From assembly GCA_943326825.2 (NCBI GenBank), contig CALPUT020000127.1, forward strand, positions 1 through 7,115: 7,115 nucleotides of DNA. Reading direction: 5' to 3'. The translations under genes were made by a program, and so were the position numbers. Shown piece by piece: positions 6,508 through 7,115 of the stretch; positions within the stretch are counted from its first letter, which is position 1, and each line of letters starts with the position of its first letter. The notes beneath the pieces are model-generated. The model saw nothing but the letters and a program-made list of their open reading frames with translations. It did not search any database and was not told the DNA's origin. The stretch comes from Chryseobacterium gleum. Lineage in GTDB: Bacteria; Bacteroidota; Bacteroidia; Flavobacteriales_D; Crocinitomicaceae.

Positions 6508-7115
6508 ATGAAAAAGATACTATTAATACCTATATTTTTCTTTGCGTGGTTATTGAGTCATGGACAAGAAAATGAAAAATCAACTGAGCCTGATACAACA
6601 AGAATGAATATTGGTAAAACAGAAATCATTTTTGTAAATCATGAAAATGAAAGTTCGGATATAGAAGATTCAGAAGAACCAATCGACACCTTGGACGCAA
6701 GTCCTTCAGAAAAAGAGCAGAATGAGAATGAAGCACATTGGGCGGGTTTGGATTTAGGATTCAATATGTTATTGAACAGTCAAAACACAACTAATTTCGG
6801 AGCACATGACTATTGGCAAAATGATCCTGCTAAATCCATCAATTTCAATTTGAATTTGATGGAACATAAATTCAGTATCTACAAAAACTATGTTGGAATT
6901 ACAACAGGTTTAGGGTTTGGTTTTACGCAAATTGGATTTAAAAATAATTATATTTTGCAAACTTCGAAAGACAGTTTATTTGCTTATCAAGATACTGTTG
7001 CAACCTATTCTAAAAATAAATTGAGAGCTGCTTATTTTCAAGTACCTTTATTACTTGAGTTATGTACAAAAGCGGATGATGATCACAATTTTTACCTAGC
7101 TGCTGGTGTAGTTGG
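6508..7115 (+). CDS. PorT-like outer-membrane beta-barrel protein (N-terminal part, cut by right edge)
   Basis: I translated this from ATG at 6508: 202 complete codons plus two bases, open to the window edge. Residues 1-19 are a signal peptide (MKKILLIPIFFFAWLLSHG, before QEN). Residues 20-77 form a polar linker strongly enriched in Glu and Asp (DIEDSEEPIDTLD at 51-63), containing a short hydrophobic strand TRMNIGKTEIIFV (31-43). The barrel begins at about 78 (WAGLDLGFNMLLN) and continues with NYVGITTGLGFGFTQIGF (127-144) and LRAAYFQVPLLLEL (172-185), the last resembling the strand pattern of the PorT/OMP_b-brl_2 outer-membrane family. Proteins of this shape are often encoded near ECF sigma or anti-sigma genes in Bacteroidota, which would suit the ECF-like promoter upstream, but no sigma gene is visible here. 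The start follows an AAAGAAA leader and is fixed by the signal peptide. Specific function is unknown. Confidence 0.85.
   Translation, partial: MKKILLIPIFFFAWLLSHGQENEKSTEPDTTRMNIGKTEIIFVNHENESSDIEDSEEPIDTLDASPSEKEQNENEAHWAGLDLGFNMLLNSQNTTNFGAHDYWQNDPAKSINFNLNLMEHKFSIYKNYVGITTGLGFGFTQIGFKNNYILQTSKDSLFAYQDTVATYSKNKLRAAYFQVPLLLELCTKADDDHNFYLAAGVV

Overview
The window is about 70% A+T and looks like a chromosomal stretch from a member of the Bacteroidota, most likely Flavobacteriales. The evidence is a cargo protein with a type IX secretion system (T9SS) type B C-terminal domain, a DUF5686 outer-membrane protein with a carboxypeptidase-like N-terminal domain, and PorT-like barrels. Start codons lack Shine-Dalgarno sequences and have A-rich leaders, and several -7 boxes match the Bacteroidota form TAnnTTTG. 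Genus cannot be fixed from this sequence.

Layout: (1) 1-405, minus, the N-terminal 135 codons of an exported, probably outer-membrane protein running off the left edge. (2) 406-695, a divergent intergenic region with one good minus-strand -7 box and one weak plus-strand box. (3) 696-3059, plus, a 787-residue multidomain surface or secreted protein ending in a T9SS type B sorting domain, closed by a hairpin terminator at 3081-3109 that sits between two convergent genes. (4) 3115-5637, minus, an 840-residue DUF5686 outer-membrane protein. (5) 5638-5945, a 308-bp divergent intergenic region holding promoter boxes for both flanking genes, a G+C-richer palindromic REP-like element with a duplicated core, and a 14-bp AT-rich tandem repeat that abuts the next start codon. 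(6) 5946-6362, plus, a bacilliredoxin of the BrxA/BrxB (YphP/YqiW) family with its own strong terminator. (7) 6426-6453, an apparent ECF-sigma-type promoter, followed by (8) 6508 to the right edge, plus, an exported PorT-like beta-barrel protein with an acidic linker.

Four of the five genes encode exported envelope proteins; the fifth is a cytosolic thiol-redox protein. Each gene appears to be its own transcription unit, with convergent or divergent neighbours or an intervening terminator, so the window does not form one operon or an evident multi-gene system. I found no defence system, transposase, CRISPR array, tRNA or rRNA. The more unusual content is in the intergenic DNA: the doubled REP-like palindrome, the tandem repeat against a start codon, and the ECF-like promoter with a tiny ORF at its predicted transcription start.
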